Both the position numbers and the translations under genes were made by a program. The notes under the pieces were generated by a model. It did not search any database, was not told the origin of the DNA, and worked only from the letters and a program-made list of their open reading frames with translations. Below are positions 1 to 13,690 of a stretch of DNA of 64,000 nt, piece after piece (position 1 is the first letter of the stretch; each line of letters opens with the position of its first letter). The stretch comes from Amorphochlora amoebiformis (taxonomy: Eukaryota > Cercozoa > Chlorarachniophyceae). The stretch is from NCBI GenBank assembly GCA_054601695.1, contig BAAHQB010000002.1, forward strand, positions 1,922,001 through 1,986,000, in the 5' to 3' direction.

Positions 1-19
1 TAAAATATATATAATATAT

Positions 20-61
<42 letters not shown>

Positions 62-95
62 TTAAGTTACACAAGGACGTATGCGTATAAATGTA

Positions 96-126
<31 letters not shown>

Positions 127-205
127 CACATACACATATACATACATATATATATTATATACATCATACATTTACACATGTACACATATGTACATATACA
201 TATAT

Positions 206-300
<95 letters not shown>

Positions 301-384
301 GTATATATATATATTTATATACAAAAATATATATATGTATACATATGTTATATATTACATACATATGTAATAATATATATATAT

Positions 385-421
<37 letters not shown>

Positions 422-472
422 CCCTAAATATGTATTGGTTGTGTACGTATGAAATGGGGTATAAATTTTTAT

Positions 473-510
<38 letters not shown>

Positions 511-979
511 TATATGTGTGTGTATATATATATATATGTATGTATATGAAGATTCTCATATATATATACATATACATACATACATATATATATATATGTA
601 TATACATAAATATATATATATATATATATATGTATACATATATGTATAGGTATGTATCCATATATGTACATACATATACATACATATCTATGACATATAT
701 ATATATGTGCACATATATTCATATATATATATAGATATATATATATATATATATATAAATTACACATATAATATTACCTATTTGTTTACAATATATCATC
801 ATAGATTCATAGATATGTGTTTAAATATATTTTTATATATATATATATATTGTATATATATGTGTACGTATGTCTAGATGTATATGTAATAATGTATATG
901 CATGTGTGTGTGTAAAATATAAATGTTTACATATGAGTATACATGTTAAATTGTACATTTTAATTACATTATATGCATA

Positions 980-1010
<31 letters not shown>

Positions 1011-1056
1011 TACATTATGTCTAGTATGAGTGTGTTCATACGTATATATGTATGTG

Positions 1057-1125
<69 letters not shown>

Positions 1126-1295
1126 ATATATACATATATACATATATTACATTATGTGTGTACATACATATATTATATATATATATATATAGGTGTGTCC
1201 TAATATAATACCTAGAATACATGTATGTACGCATGAAAATATATGCGTATATATATATTAATTATATAAACTATAGTATACTATGTATAAAAATG

Positions 1296-1327
<32 letters not shown>

Positions 1328-1440
1328 TGTATGTATATATATTATATATATATATATATATATAATATATGTATCATAGTATAATCTAGTGTGTATGTAT
1401 TGTAACATGTATAAATATATATTAAAATTTATCATAGACA
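1..1440. repeat. TA-rich microsatellite block
   Basis: Nearly pure (TA)n with interspersed TG, CA and TATG variants, for example 220-290 and 1060-1120. Reading frames here translate to YIYIYI or THTH strings on both strands, so they are treated as microsatellite and not as genes. The last part, about 1380-1440, grades into mixed sequence. No exon with splice signals was seen. Confidence 0.95.
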
Positions 1441-1732
1441 TTATACTACTCTGATAACTGGACTAGCACACGTGTATCGCTAGATCAGACGTTGCATAAT
1501 CACCGATAAATACCATAATACTGCGGTATACATCACAAACATGATATAATTCTAGTATCCACACTGGCGGTGTATGATGAAGACAATTTAGTAATTGCTG
1601 AAAGCTCATCCTCTTCGACTTATTTAGGTTCCTTCACTTCCGTTTCCTCCGGATCCTCATTTCTCGTTGTACTTTATCTCAACCTGCAAATATTCACAAC
1701 CCAGCCCACTAGCCCTACACCAGCAGAGGCGA

Positions 1733-2559
1733 TCAAGGAAACAGCTGGGCCTGGCAATCCGGTGTTTCCCTGATCATCCTGCGATGCCCCTTCTACCTAA
1801 CCTGACCGCAAGGAATATCTTAATGCCGTGAAATTACCTGCTTCTACTTCGAAGAGCAGCCTGCTCTCTCTTTTTCCGATGCATCTCCGCTAGCTCCTGC
1901 AGAGTAAAATATAATATGATGCTCATACTACTCATTTCGCGAATAAGTGCGCACCTCTGACGTAACTTTCCCCTCCTCGAGCAGCTTCTTCTCTTCACGT
2001 ATCCTGCACGATTTATGGGAAGGTCTTAGACGGATGTACAAAAGCTGCAGGGTAGCGTGTATCCCGCGAAGTCAGGGGTTGTAGTTTACATCTTCTCTCG
2101 TTCCTCTCTCCGCCGTTCCTTCTTTCGCTGCCGATACTTTTTCCTCTTCTCTGGCTGTTTATCAAACGAAACATATGGAAATCTTGAGTCTATCATGCTT
2201 GGCTCACGCCTTGAACACAGCTCACCCGCTCGGCTTTAGCCTTTTGATATCGCAAAATTTTCTTCCTCTTCCGCTTCGACATTGGTTTACCTATAAATCA
2301 TAATTGTACATAACACTCACGTGGAATTCATTATTTGAAAACCTGTTTCTGGATCTATAATCGGGTCTATTCCGCTCACATCGATGTCATCCCACCCTAA
2401 TGTGCCCCCTTTTGGCGGATCTAGTTTGTTCCGCGGGTTTTTTGATTGATCCATCGCCTTATCCTCGTCCTTCCGCTTGGAATCCTGATTTAGCTCCTCT
2501 GTGGACCCTAGGCTCTTACGCAGGTCGAAAACTTTCTCCCTTGCGGACATAGTAGCCAT
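1733..2559 (-). CDS. Small Lys/Arg-rich protein, six exons, 166 aa; resembles the N-terminal extension of Trm10-type proteins
   Basis: Six exons join in phase on the - strand: 2559-2343, 2290-2226, 2154-2090, 2003-1955, 1896-1838 and 1778-1733 (stop TGA), giving 166 residues. All introns are short (47-71 nt) and GT-AG. The N-terminal 70 residues include an acidic stretch (GWDDIDVSGIDPIIDPETG). Exons 2-5 form a basic, probably helical stretch (KPMSKRKRKK, KYRQRKKERRREEREK, EEGKVTSEELAEMHRKKR). The order SK-x-x-x-KK, a basic helix, then E-E-G-x-V-x-x-E-E-L resembles the region before the catalytic domain of Trm10 tRNA m1G9 methyltransferases. The IIDCSFD-like catalytic core is absent, so function is not assigned. 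Either this is a complete small nuclear protein, or the last exon is wrong and a catalytic part lies beyond the TA block. The gene is divergent from the one starting at 2953. Confidence 0.5.
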
Positions 2560-2952
2560 GCCACGTACTCTATATCAGATATCTCAAAGGCTCTAGTGTA
2601 GATATGCTTTCTAGTGACATCGCCCATTGTAGTCCAAATTAATTTCTTTTCCGATTATAAAAAGTCGGGTTTGGATTCCCCGCGGCCTGCGTGTGTAGAG
2701 CCTCGATCGGGTGATACAATGCGTAGAAAGGTGATATATCGCTGCCCCAAACGCATCTGATGCATAAGGGTCTGTGGTTCTAAATTGGCATCCTTTTTCC
2801 TGCGAAAAAAACAAGTACTCAAACAATCGCTTCACGTTGTCATCTGTGTCAACCGAAAGCTCGCTCAAACAGACACATATGCATTCCCCCGCGCACATAC
2901 GTCTCATAGCCAGATCTGCTGAGAATCACACCACACTAACGAGCAGGCTCGG

Positions 2953-3578
2953 ATGGTGGCAGCATTTGCCAAGCACATGAGGCCCTGGCCTCCGCAAGTG
3001 CCCTACAAGCAAGCCGAGCATGAATTAATAACGCATTTGTCCTCCGATCAACAGCCGTCAGGGAAAGCAAATGGCATTGAGAGGGAAAAAGAATTCAAGG
3101 AAAACATGGCGTTCAAGAACTGGGCATCTGAGCCGGTAAGAGGCATGACCTGTGCGAGAAGCCAATTACTGGCAGTGTCAGTAGGTACTTGAGGGTTTAT
3201 GACCGTGGCAGCATGTACATTGGTAGTGTAACTTGAAGTAAATGTAAGGGTAAATGTACAACCCAAGTAATAGGTGTTTATGGTGAATGTACAAACCCCT
3301 CTCTCCCTCTGTCATTCTTACTATACGCAATGTGAAAAGAATACCTGGCACGTGTGTGCCTCACAGTACCCCCCCTTTTTCCAGCGCCTGAAATTTCCAA
3401 AACCGAGAAATATGGAGCGAGTGCCTTTGGAAGAGCTTTCTATTAGTTCTCCACTGGCAGGTAACCCGCCTCAGCTCGAGGTGATAAATCGAGGAAGATA
3501 CACATTGCCAGAGGTCGTTTGGGAATGTGTTTGTGCATGTCTGTGTGTTCGTGCGTTGTGTGTGTATCTAATGCCCCC

Positions 3579-3624
<46 letters not shown>

Positions 3625-3724
3625 ATACATATATATATATATTGTATATGCATATATAAAAGAATGTATATATACACCTATGTGGATGTTTATATATGTA
3701 AAATATCCTTTCACGCACACACAC

Positions 3725-3779
<55 letters not shown>

Positions 3780-3871
3780 CTTACATATATAATATATTTG
3801 TTACATATGAATATATAAGTGGATATCTACGTAAATAATATAATATATGTAAAATATAATTATGATAGTCT

Positions 3872-3911
<40 letters not shown>

Positions 3912-3970
3912 AATATATATATATATATAAATATATTATAAATACATATGTACATTAACATATATATTCC

Positions 3971-4020
<50 letters not shown>

Positions 4021-4203
4021 TACAAAATTATTTATATATATATATATATATATATTTATAAAAGATATATAATATATGTATCATTATTATAAGGTGTCAA
4101 TACGAAAGTGGGTCGCCATTGGTTCTGGAACCAAGTGGCATGAGCTACAAACCGCTCTTGCAAATTTAGAGAAGGAGGTACAATAAGTAGTTACATGCAC
4201 CTT

Positions 4204-4267
<64 letters not shown>

Positions 4268-4377
4268 CATCGCCATTGGTTCTGGAACCAAGTGGTATGA
4301 GCTACAAACTGCTCTTGCAAGTTTAGAGAATATATATACATATGTGTACATATATATATATATATTTATACATATAC

Positions 4378-4426
<49 letters not shown>

Positions 4427-5424
4427 CGTGTGTAATTAGTTGTTATACATTCTGTAAGTTAGCAAGAGCAGATATATCCATATATACACATATATATATA
4501 TATATATATAAACATATATAAAAAAATGTATATGCACACGCATAGTATGTAAATAACTATGCAGTCTTATTAATCTTCCATACAATAAGCATTATCTCAA
4601 CCACAGACCATCCCTGATGCGAGGACGTTAACAGTGTTCTTCGGTACTATTAGATGGTTTAAGCTTAGAGTTCGGTGTACTTATGAATTGGAATTCTACT
4701 TGGGGTGGTAGAGTGGGAGAGGAGGATAGGCTTGAGAGAACAAAGAAGACACGTGCGAGAGGAAAGAAAGAGGAAAGGGAGGGAGAGGACAGAGGGGGAG
4801 AAAGAGGAAAGAGATCTCCCTCTTCTCTCTCCCCTCTAATGTCTCACCCTCTCTCCCTCCCCTGCTCTCTCCCACATCCCTCTTTCCCCTTTCCCGAGAG
4901 AGAGAGTGCAATAGAAAGCGAGGGGGAGAGAGAAACCGAATATACGTCCTGGTTCGTTATGAGCATATATATATATGTGTGTGTGTGTCTGTGTAATATA
5001 TAGATGTACATATGCGTGTGATTTCTCTGAGTATGCACATGCATTTAATCATCGTCCTTGTCACTCTTCACTGCTCCTATTGAACTATTACAGTTACGTA
5101 CACGTTCCAGCAAACTTAGTATCGACATGTATTTCTACGCATGTTTATACGGAGATGCATTATCTATCTATATATATATATATATATATATTATGTGTTT
5201 ATGTGTGTGTATTTACAGGTACTTGTCAGAAGATTGACGGAGCGGATAGCGACGTTGATATGAAAAGGATGGAGGAGTTCTTCTCCTGCTTTGTGCGTAG
5301 CTGTATAATATATCAACACTCTTTGAGATACATGGATAAATTTATGTGTAAAAAATATATTATATATTTATATATATTTATATATATATATATATATATG
5401 TAAATAAATATATTAATATTTATA

Positions 5425-5458
<34 letters not shown>

Positions 5459-5844
5459 ATATATATATATGTATTTTTATTGTATACAATACATTTTTAT
5501 ATGTACATGAGGAGTTTTTTTCTTCCTTGTATGTATAAATAAAATAATACTCAAACATCCATGGTATATATCTATAAAACTCTAATATATTTATATATAT
5601 ATATATATACATATATATATAATATGTGTATATATATTTGGAGTTTCTCTCCTGCCATCTGTGCTACAAAAATTAATACCCAAAGATGCATTGATAAATA
5701 TATGTGTTTATGTATGTATATATATATATATATGTAATATATATATATATATATACATGTGTATATACTCTATATAAATGTGTGTATATAATAAATGTAT
5801 CCCTACATGTAAAGAGAAACTTAACAGTGTTTTCATGTATGTGT

Positions 5845-5896
<52 letters not shown>

Positions 5897-5973
5897 AATG
5901 TATGCAACATATTTAATATGTGTTTACGTATAATAAATATACATAAATGTAGTCGCATATATATATACACATA

Positions 5974-6035
<62 letters not shown>

Positions 6036-6308
6036 GTATATATATGTATAATTACACACACACACATAATCCAATATATATATATATATATTATATATGT
6101 ACGTGTATAGCCATTTAAGCAACACACAAGTTACATATATTTATAGTACATATAATTATATCTAAATATGTATAGGATATGTATGTCTACTCTCATACAG
6201 AATGTATATATCTATATATATGTATTCATATTAATTCACTAAATTCGTACAATTATATACATTTAGTCGAAAGAAGAGCTGGTGCACATGGTGCGAGTAT
6301 TGCCAAAG
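2953..6308 (+). CDS. Possible SPF27/BCAS2-like spliceosome protein (partial model)
   Basis: Exons: 2953-3135 (starts at ATG, donor GTAAGA), 3385-3513, 4094-4177, 5219-about 5251, and 6267-6308. The first three are phase 0 and join cleanly. The protein reads through [12 protein letters not shown] and RYTLPE, then [25 protein letters not shown], and [14 protein letters not shown]. This order (RYxLPE, then W-x(4)-AL-x-x-LE, then an LVHM-containing helix) resembles SPF27/BCAS2, a core subunit of the Prp19/NineTeen complex that activates the spliceosome. The match is from memory and is short. The junction after 5251 is unresolved because the frame meets a stop at 5261 if no donor is used. A downstream exon may lie in the triplicated block near 7.9-8.25 kb. 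Exon 4094-4177 has a partial diverged copy at 4270-4331. It could instead be an unrelated coiled-coil protein. Confidence 0.35.
3136..3384 (+). other. Intron of the SPF27-like gene, without TA repeat
   Basis: It begins GTAAGA and ends with a pyrimidine run before CCAG. The composition is balanced, unlike the TA-rich introns further right. No separate gene is supported here. Confidence 0.5.
3570..4090. repeat. TA microsatellite in intron
   Basis: Three long (TA)n runs (3585-3620, 3728-3772, 3868-4018) separated by short AT-rich spacers. They lie between the exons ending at 3513 and starting at 4094. Confidence 0.85.
4270..4331 (+). pseudogene. Partial second copy of the exon at 4094-4177
   Basis: Starting at CGCCATTGGTTCTGGAACC, this stretch repeats the 3' two thirds of the exon at 4094-4177 with a handful of substitutions. 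It lacks the first eight codons and the donor, and runs straight into TA repeat. It has no recognisable acceptor. It is therefore read as a decayed exon copy and not a usable alternative exon. The gap between the copies is one pure TA run (4208-4262). Confidence 0.75.
4380..5210. other. Intronic or intergenic DNA with GA-rich tract
   Basis: TA repeats at both ends enclose mixed sequence (4560-4700) and a purine-rich GAGA tract followed by a CTCTCC tract (4700-4930). Reading frames across it are low complexity (E/R/G/K or S/L) and are not supported as coding. Confidence 0.6.
5252..6266. repeat. TA-rich intron
   Basis: TA and TATG repeats with short unique pockets at 5490-5580 and 5640-5700. 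Those pockets show no acceptor and donor pair enclosing an open frame. Confidence 0.6.
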
Positions 6309-6387
6309 GTTGGAACATATTTATACATGGATCGTAGATGCATGTATACTTGTATATACACACACATACTTACATATACACGCATAC

Positions 6388-6418
<31 letters not shown>

Positions 6419-6832
6419 CATATATATATGTATTATATGTACATATATGTATACATATATATATATATATATATTAATGTACAAAAGTTAAAATAAATAA
6501 TACAAACATGTACATACATATATAAACAAATATGCATAACACACCCCGTATATAATATATACATATGTAGATATATAAAAAAAGGCTTGAGATTATAAAA
6601 TATATATATATGGAATGTATTGATATGGATAAATAAATGTTAAATACACATATATGTGGATACATATCTATGTTAAATATGCATCCATGGGATACAATAT
6701 TAATTTATATGCATATTTTCATGTTTTAATATATATATATATATATATATTGTATATATATGTACATATGTACATATATATACATACTATATATGTGTAT
6801 CTACATATATATTTTGTTAGTGCAGCGGTATG

Positions 6833-7114
6833 GTAGAATGGTAGTCCAGAGATTGATTGTTGTGCGTTCATTCAAGAAATTTCTATTGAACACACTCGAA
6901 TCTTCGGGAAAGTTCTAAAGCGTTACATGGCGGGACATCACGTCCTGTCACCTAATACTCGGAAGCCTCGTCACTACTGGTTACTAGCGGTTACAATGGG
7001 GTACTACCGGATCAGACGACCTCCAAGAATCTCCGGAATCTCACGCGATCTCCAGCTAACTATCCGTACGACGATGTTTGCGTCCCCTCGTGCTATTTAT
7101 ATTGTTGCTTTAAC
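6833..7114 (-). mobile_element. Dispersed repeat element, copy 1
   Basis: A 280-bp block of balanced composition embedded in TA repeat. Its reverse complement starts GTTAAAGCAACAATATAAAT, continues AGCACGAG, and ends near CTGGACTACCATTCTACC. The block at 24590-24990 (+) starts CTAAAGCAACGTATAAATAG and contains ATCATGGACTACCAATGAAA. The two therefore share start, order and end but have diverged. No open frame is shared. The TATAAATA box near one end and the lack of coding capacity suggest a solo LTR or a non-autonomous transposon. Terminal duplications could not be recognised because of the TA flanks. Confidence 0.65.
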
Positions 7115-7137
7115 AATATACATATACATATATATAT

Positions 7138-7171
<34 letters not shown>

Positions 7172-7426
7172 ACATGTGGATGTATATATGTATGTCAATA
7201 CTCTATTTATGCATATATACATACATATACATATGTAAGCTAATAAAATTTATCTACATAGATACATTTGTACATACATAATTTTACGTATTATTTGTGT
7301 GCATACAATACGTCTTCGCAAATGTATTATAATATATATATATATATATATATATTACACACATATGGTGCAAGGGATTTCTCTTGAAAATCTATATGTA
7401 CCCAGAAATATTCTCATAAAAGTTTA

Positions 7427-7487
<61 letters not shown>

Positions 7488-7492
7488 GTACG

Positions 7493-7544
<52 letters not shown>

Positions 7545-7645
7545 GTAGTATATATGCACACACACGCATATATAATATATGTATATATGTATGTATATTT
7601 ACATAAATGTATATGTATGTGTATGTATTCACAAGTATTTGCACA

Positions 7646-7694
<49 letters not shown>

Positions 7695-7829
7695 TATACA
7701 TGTATAATATATCTATATACCTATATATATATATATATATATGTGTGTGTATATATACATATGTACGTTTAAACACATATGGATTTCACATATGTATATA
7801 CATATAGATATATATTTAATGTACATATG

Positions 7830-7860
<31 letters not shown>
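7115..7860. repeat. TA/TATG microsatellite
   Basis: Long TA runs with pockets at 7240-7330 and 7370-7425. No open frame with splice sites was found in the pockets. Confidence 0.8.
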
Positions 7861-7904
7861 GTAGATAGTAAAGCTTAGCTACTCCCGAGGAAACGAACAA
7901 CTAA

Positions 7905-8048
7905 TCCTTCCCGTCCTCTCTTCCACAGTATCCAAGACTATAGACTTATCTAGAAGGTTGGGTATACATATAAATATATATATAGATAGATATACATTTA
8001 ATATATATATAAATATATATATATATTATATTGTATATATATTCCTGC

Positions 8049-8088
<40 letters not shown>

Positions 8089-8255
8089 ATATACAATATA
8101 TTATTGCTCTTCCACAATCTCCAACTGTGGAATTATCTAGATGGTTGGATATATATATATATATATATACATATATATATACGTAAATGTTATATATCCC
8201 GTCCTCTCTTCCACAATCTTAAAGACCATAGACCTATCTAGAAGGTTGGATATAC
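7905..8255 (+). repeat. Three local copies of a 45-55 bp island
   Basis: The island CCGTCCTCTCTTCCACA followed by AAGACTATAGACTTATCTAG and AAGGTTGG occurs at 7909-7965 and again at 8200-8252, with a shorter copy at 8106-8150. TA repeats separate the copies. Each copy carries a pyrimidine-rich stretch before CACA and a GT after the AGAAG, as an exon would. One reading (SKTIDLSRR) could be an exon of the SPF27-like gene, but its phase does not join the exon ending at 6308. Confidence 0.7.
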
Positions 8256-8264
8256 ACATATATA

Positions 8265-8303
<39 letters not shown>

Positions 8304-8564
8304 TATGTATATATTTAAGGATATTTTTATATATAACTAAGATATACACATGTATGAATGTGAATATGTATTGCTATATATATCTACAAATTAAATATGT
8401 ATGAATATATATATATAATATATAGAAATATATTGCGAACACAAGTGCATGCACATACATCCAGGGAGATTGCATTCGCACTCGCCAATATCTTCCTTTC
8501 CCAAACCCCAAGACATCTTCATCCAGAATATGTGGAGGTGATGTTTCTCTTTATTAAAATACAT

Positions 8565-8596
<32 letters not shown>

Positions 8597-8653
8597 CTTT
8601 CCTAATACGTGGTGGTGACATATCCCTCGCTCAATCACTTAATCGCTATTATA

Positions 8654-8687
<34 letters not shown>

Positions 8688-9525
8688 GTATTAGAATTCT
8701 CCATTGTAATGATAATACATGTTCTTTAAACAAAAAATATTTTGTTTATCCTTATGAGAGTAGTTAATATATTAATACCAATACCAAGAGTAAATACTAA
8801 TAAAGTAATAATAGAGAAAATAGTAATACTAGTAATAGTAATAACAAAGGTAATAAAAATGATAATACTAATATGTATATTTGTATATAACATATATTAA
8901 ATACGTGTGTACTCAAGCATTTAGTCATAACGAGTGAAAGCATTAATAGAATTAGTGTTAATAGTATATCATCAGTATCATTATTAATATTATAACACAA
9001 TCATATACACATCAATATACAACATACAATAATACATGATATATTCCACTCACAAAACCACTCATCACTTAGCTGAAAAACTTTTACTCTTTTTTTTTCC
9101 ATAGTATTGATGTAATACTATTACTATTGCTAGTATCCATCGATAGTATAACGACGATCGTGTAGTTGAATTTTCATGAACAAAATGCACTAATTAGCAT
9201 GTATATCCTATCCAGAAAATGAGTCAAGAGCCATCTGGGGCCAAGGGACTACTAATAGGAGATGAGAGAACGTAAATCCGTACCCGGAGATGGAAACTGA
9301 GAGAAGGGGGGGGAAGAAGAGAGAAAAAAAGAAGAAAATTAGAAGGAAGGAAAAAAGAGAGATAGAGAAATTACACTAACCTGATACCCAACCTAACTCT
9401 AACCCTAATATATATTTGTACGTATGTATATATTTACATATATATACACATATATACACACACATATATGGATAAATATATATATATATATATATCTTGA
9501 TACCCAACCTAGCTCTAACCCTAAA

Positions 9526-9577
<52 letters not shown>

Positions 9578-9981
9578 ATGTATGTATGTAATATTATATG
9601 TATGTGTACGTACATATGTACATGTATATATTACATACATACACACATGCATATATACAAGGGCGCGGTTAGGATTGTCAATAAGAGATTTAATTAGCGG
9701 GAAAGAGGACTTCGAAATGTAAGATGTGTATGCGTGTGTGTGTGTATGTGTGCACGTGTGCGTGTGTGTGTATGTATATGTGTGTATATTCGTGCATTAG
9801 GTTGTGTGTATTATGGGTGTGTTTTTAAGGTTAAGGAATTGATGTGTATGAATGAATAAATATACATATATATACTGTACATATTATATCTATATATATA
9901 TACACATATATATATATATATGTGTATATATACATGTATAAATTTATATTCATATTGTATATATGTACATATGTACGTGTA

Positions 9982-10056
<75 letters not shown>

Positions 10057-10076
10057 GTACGTGTGTGTGCGTGTAC

Positions 10077-10123
<47 letters not shown>

Positions 10124-10495
10124 TATAATTTTTATTTTAATATATTTTATAGTATATATCTTAGACATTTTTCAAATACAATCCATCTCTTTTTGTGGTT
10201 TCATACGATACAGCTTTTCACTGTATACATTAAGGCAGATGTACATATATGTATGTATATATATATATATATATATATAGTATAAATAAGTATGTATATC
10301 TTTAGATACATATCTACATACTATGCATAAATAAACAAATATATATATAACGTATATGTATTAGATCTGACCTTAACAAATTCCGTGCCCTTATCTCCTA
10401 CTTCGACCAGGCAACCTCCTACCGATATATATATATATATATATAAATATATATATATAGATACATATATGTATATATGTACATATACATATATT

Positions 10496-10528
<33 letters not shown>

Positions 10529-10889
10529 ATGTGTATATTATATATATATATACATATGTATATATATATATATATATTTAGAGTAAGTATATATACGAAT
10601 ATATATATATATATATATGATATATTATATACATATGTCTATCCCCCACTTTAACCCTAACACCAGCCTGTCTCACTTTCAGGTATAGGTATAACGTACA
10701 TTATCTACACATTATCCTTATTTATATTTACATATATATATATACATATATATATAAATGTACATCCAAAGCAGTAGATATATGTATATATGTATACACA
10801 CGAATATGTATAACTTAAAACCCCTCACTCTAATCCTAATCCTAACCCAACCGGGTGGTAATAAATAATTAAATACATATATTAAGATG

Positions 10890-10939
<50 letters not shown>

Positions 10940-11250
10940 TTGTGCTCGTATATGTATGTGTCTATACATACGTGTATAACTGGGCATTATATATATATAT
11001 ATATATATATATTATATGAAATTTATATACATATATACATATATATATCCATATATACAAAATATAATATATATATAAGTATTGTATATGTGTATATATA
11101 TATATACACACAATTTTTTTACATGCATATGTACATATATATATATATATATATATTAGATACAAATATATATATACATATAATATACCAGATATACGAC
11201 GATTTAGACCATGAATCCCTCGCTCTTCGCCGACACCCCAATCAAGCTCA
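8256..11250. other. Intergenic region, TA repeats with small unique pockets
   Basis: Mostly TA repeat. Unique pockets: 8440-8540, where the + frame ending HPEYVE is followed by GTGATG and may be an isolated exon; 8690-9240, an AT-rich stretch with many TAATAATA triplets; 9240-9375, purine-rich; 9500-9525 and 9382-9410, two near-identical CCCAACCTAACTCTAACCCT segments; and 10640-10690 plus 10820-10860 with degenerate CCCTAA. No gene could be built. Confidence 0.5.
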
Positions 11251-11254
11251 CGGT

Positions 11255-11575
11255 CACCCTAACCCTAACCCTAACCCTAACCCTAGTCGAGTCAATGGTC
11301 CTGGGACTAAGACATGCTGAATAATCTGATCCTAACCCTAGCCCTAGCCCTAACCCTTTCCCTAGCCCTAACCCTTACCCTAACCATAGCCCTAACCTTA
11401 TCTCCAACCCTCAGCTTTTCTTTAACCGTAATCCTAACCTTGAGCCAACCTTAAGCTTTTCCCTAGCCGTAATCCTAACCTCAACTCTAACCTTAAGCTT
11501 TTCTCGAACGCTAACCCTAACGCTAACCCTAACCCTAACCCTAACCCTAACCCTAACCCTACCTTAGACCCTAAG
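11255..11575 (-). repeat. Interstitial telomere-like array, CCCTAA orientation
   Basis: Runs of CCCTAA at 11255-11285 and 11518-11565 enclose degenerate units such as CCCTAGCCC and CCGTAATCC. The recurring non-telomeric block described under findings sits at 11291-11333 in reverse orientation. Perfect at the ends and degraded in the middle, the array looks old and not like an active chromosome end. Confidence 0.9.
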
Positions 11576-11686
11576 GTGCCTAAGACTGAAGGGGACGCGT
11601 TAGTTACTTTTCATCGCAGGAGTATGTTGATAGTATGTAATAGTATGTGTCCCCGGGAGTGGTATTGTTTTTACGAGTGTTATTGT

Positions 11687-11731
<45 letters not shown>

Positions 11732-11934
11732 ATATATGTATTTATATATATACATATATATATATATACTATCGTGTCATTGTTGTACATATGTATGGAT
11801 GTATATTTATATATATATGTATTAATACATATTACATTTATATTTATATTTTATATGTTATATTTCTATGTACACTCATACATATAATATTAATATGTGT
11901 ATATATATATAACACATATACATATATATTAATT

Positions 11935-11975
<41 letters not shown>

Positions 11976-11984
11976 CCATACTGT

Positions 11985-12115
11985 CAGGCGTTGAAACTCC
12001 AGTGGTAACATTTGATCGATTTGTACATGTTATATATATATATATACATACATATATATATATATACTGTGACCTTTGATCGCCTTTTAGAACCGAAAGA
12101 TGATATTCTATACAC
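11985..12115 (+). pseudogene. Two partial copies of the exon at 12316-12431
   Basis: The copy at 11988-12020 keeps the acceptor (CTGTCAG) and reads [11 protein letters not shown] before GTACAT. The copy at 12066-12112 keeps only TVTFDRL, then diverges (LEPKDDIL). Both stop early and are followed by TA repeat. They are likely products of local duplication, although the first has usable splice sites. Confidence 0.6.
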
Positions 12116-12315
12116 ATACATATATATATATATATATACATAATATATATAATGTATATATATATATGTACATAAATACATATATGTAAATATATACATA
12201 CATATCCATATTATATATATAAATATATATACATACATATGTATGTGTATATATATATTTAAATATTTCTATATGTATATATGTACGTATATACGTATGT
12301 ATCATTAACAATCAG

Positions 12316-12431
12316 GTGTGAATACACCCGTTGTGACCTTTGATCGTTTAATGAGGGCTAGAGAGCATCGATTGAGTGCCGTTAAAATAGACCCTAACCC
12401 GATCTCACAAAAAGAGCATTTAGCACTCCAG
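12316..12431 (+). CDS. Exon of an unidentified + strand gene
   Basis: Between acceptor AATCAG and donor GTATGC there is an open phase of 38 codons ([18 protein letters not shown], then LSAVKIDPNPISQKEHLALQ). The composition is balanced and the residues look like ordinary protein. Two shorter copies of its start lie upstream at about 11988-12020 ([11 protein letters not shown]) and 12066-12112. It may join an exon at 13131-13160 in phase 0 (donor GTACGT), and it may belong to the gene ending at 18858. No family was recognised. Confidence 0.55.
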
Positions 12432-12439
12432 GTATGCTT

Positions 12440-12539
12440 GTTATTTATGTAAGATATGTATAGGTATGTATGAATTATGTATGTATATATATAATATATA
12501 TATATATATATTATATATATATATATACATATATGTCTG

Positions 12540-12578
<39 letters not shown>

Positions 12579-13120
12579 GTATATATGTGTGTGTATGTAT
12601 GTATGTGTGGTGTGTAAGAATCTTAATGTGTGTGTATATGTATGTTTAAATATATAATTATTTCCATAATATATGTATATATTGTGTATATATTTGTACA
12701 TGGATGCAGGTAGTATGTACATGTATACATATATATACACACATACATATGTGTTGGGTAAGTTGTATTGTATTGCATATTTATAGATATATTATATAAA
12801 TATATATATATATGTGTGTGTGTGTATATATATTTATAATATATATATACATATATAATGTATGAATATATATATTATTTAACATATTGTACGTACATGC
12901 AAATATATATACACATGAGGTATTTATATATAGAGAGAAAATCTAGATATAAATATATATATATATAATATATAATATATATAGATGTATATAATATATT
13001 TATATTTGTATGTGATTGCATGTATCATTATACCTCTACATATATTAATACATGTGTATTTTTTATACATACACACAAATTCATAAAAATTTAATATATT
13101 TTTATATGTGTGTACATATG
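12440..13120. repeat. TA/TATG intronic repeat
   Basis: TA repeats with short AT-rich pockets. No convincing exon. Confidence 0.7.
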
Positions 13121-13190
13121 TTATTCTCAGACTTGCTTTTCGTCTCCTCAACCCACCAGCGTACGTGATAGATAACATAAGAAACAATAC

Positions 13191-13232
<42 letters not shown>

Positions 13233-13404
13233 TATATACGTATATTAGTAAATACTACGTACATAGTATAAGGTATATTGCACAACTACATACGTATATT
13301 AGGTATATAAATATATGTATATATATATATATATACATATATACATCCAATGAATTAGATATATATTTATATATGATTATGATACGACATACAGTGTATA
13401 CTTC

Positions 13405-13690
13405 ATGAGAGAGACAGAATAGAGAGGAAACAAAAAAGAGAAGAGAAAGGAGGGAAAACAGGAGATAGAATAGAGAACAGAGAGAACAGAGAGAGAAGAA
13501 GAGAGAGAGGAGAGAGAGTGAGAAGAGAGAAAGAGAGAGAGAGAGAGGAGAGAGAGGGAGGAGAAAGGGAGAGAGAGAGAAAAGAGAGAGAGGGGAGAGA
13601 GAGAGAGAAAAGAGAGAGGGAAAGAGAGAGAGAAAAATGAGAGAAATAGAAAGAGAAGAGAGAGTAGAAGAGGGAAAAAAAAAGATCATG
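13405..13690. repeat. GA-rich (purine) tract
   Basis: About 280 bp of GAGA with occasional A and G runs; the complement is CTCT. Its reading frames are low-complexity S/L or E/R and are not treated as coding. A mixed stretch follows (13690-13800) and then TA repeat. Confidence 0.9.

Noticed and set aside
50-767. Long reading frames rich in Y/I and T/H on both strands
   Set aside because: They are translated TA and CA microsatellite. The same pattern appears in most of the 60-180 codon frames of the window and carries no protein signal.
6820-6900. Possible tRNA gene (GGTAGAATGGTAGTCC looks like a D-arm)
   Set aside because: No matching acceptor stem, anticodon arm or GTTCRANNC T-arm at the right spacing. 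The stretch is the end of the dispersed element, which is also present at 24.9 kb.
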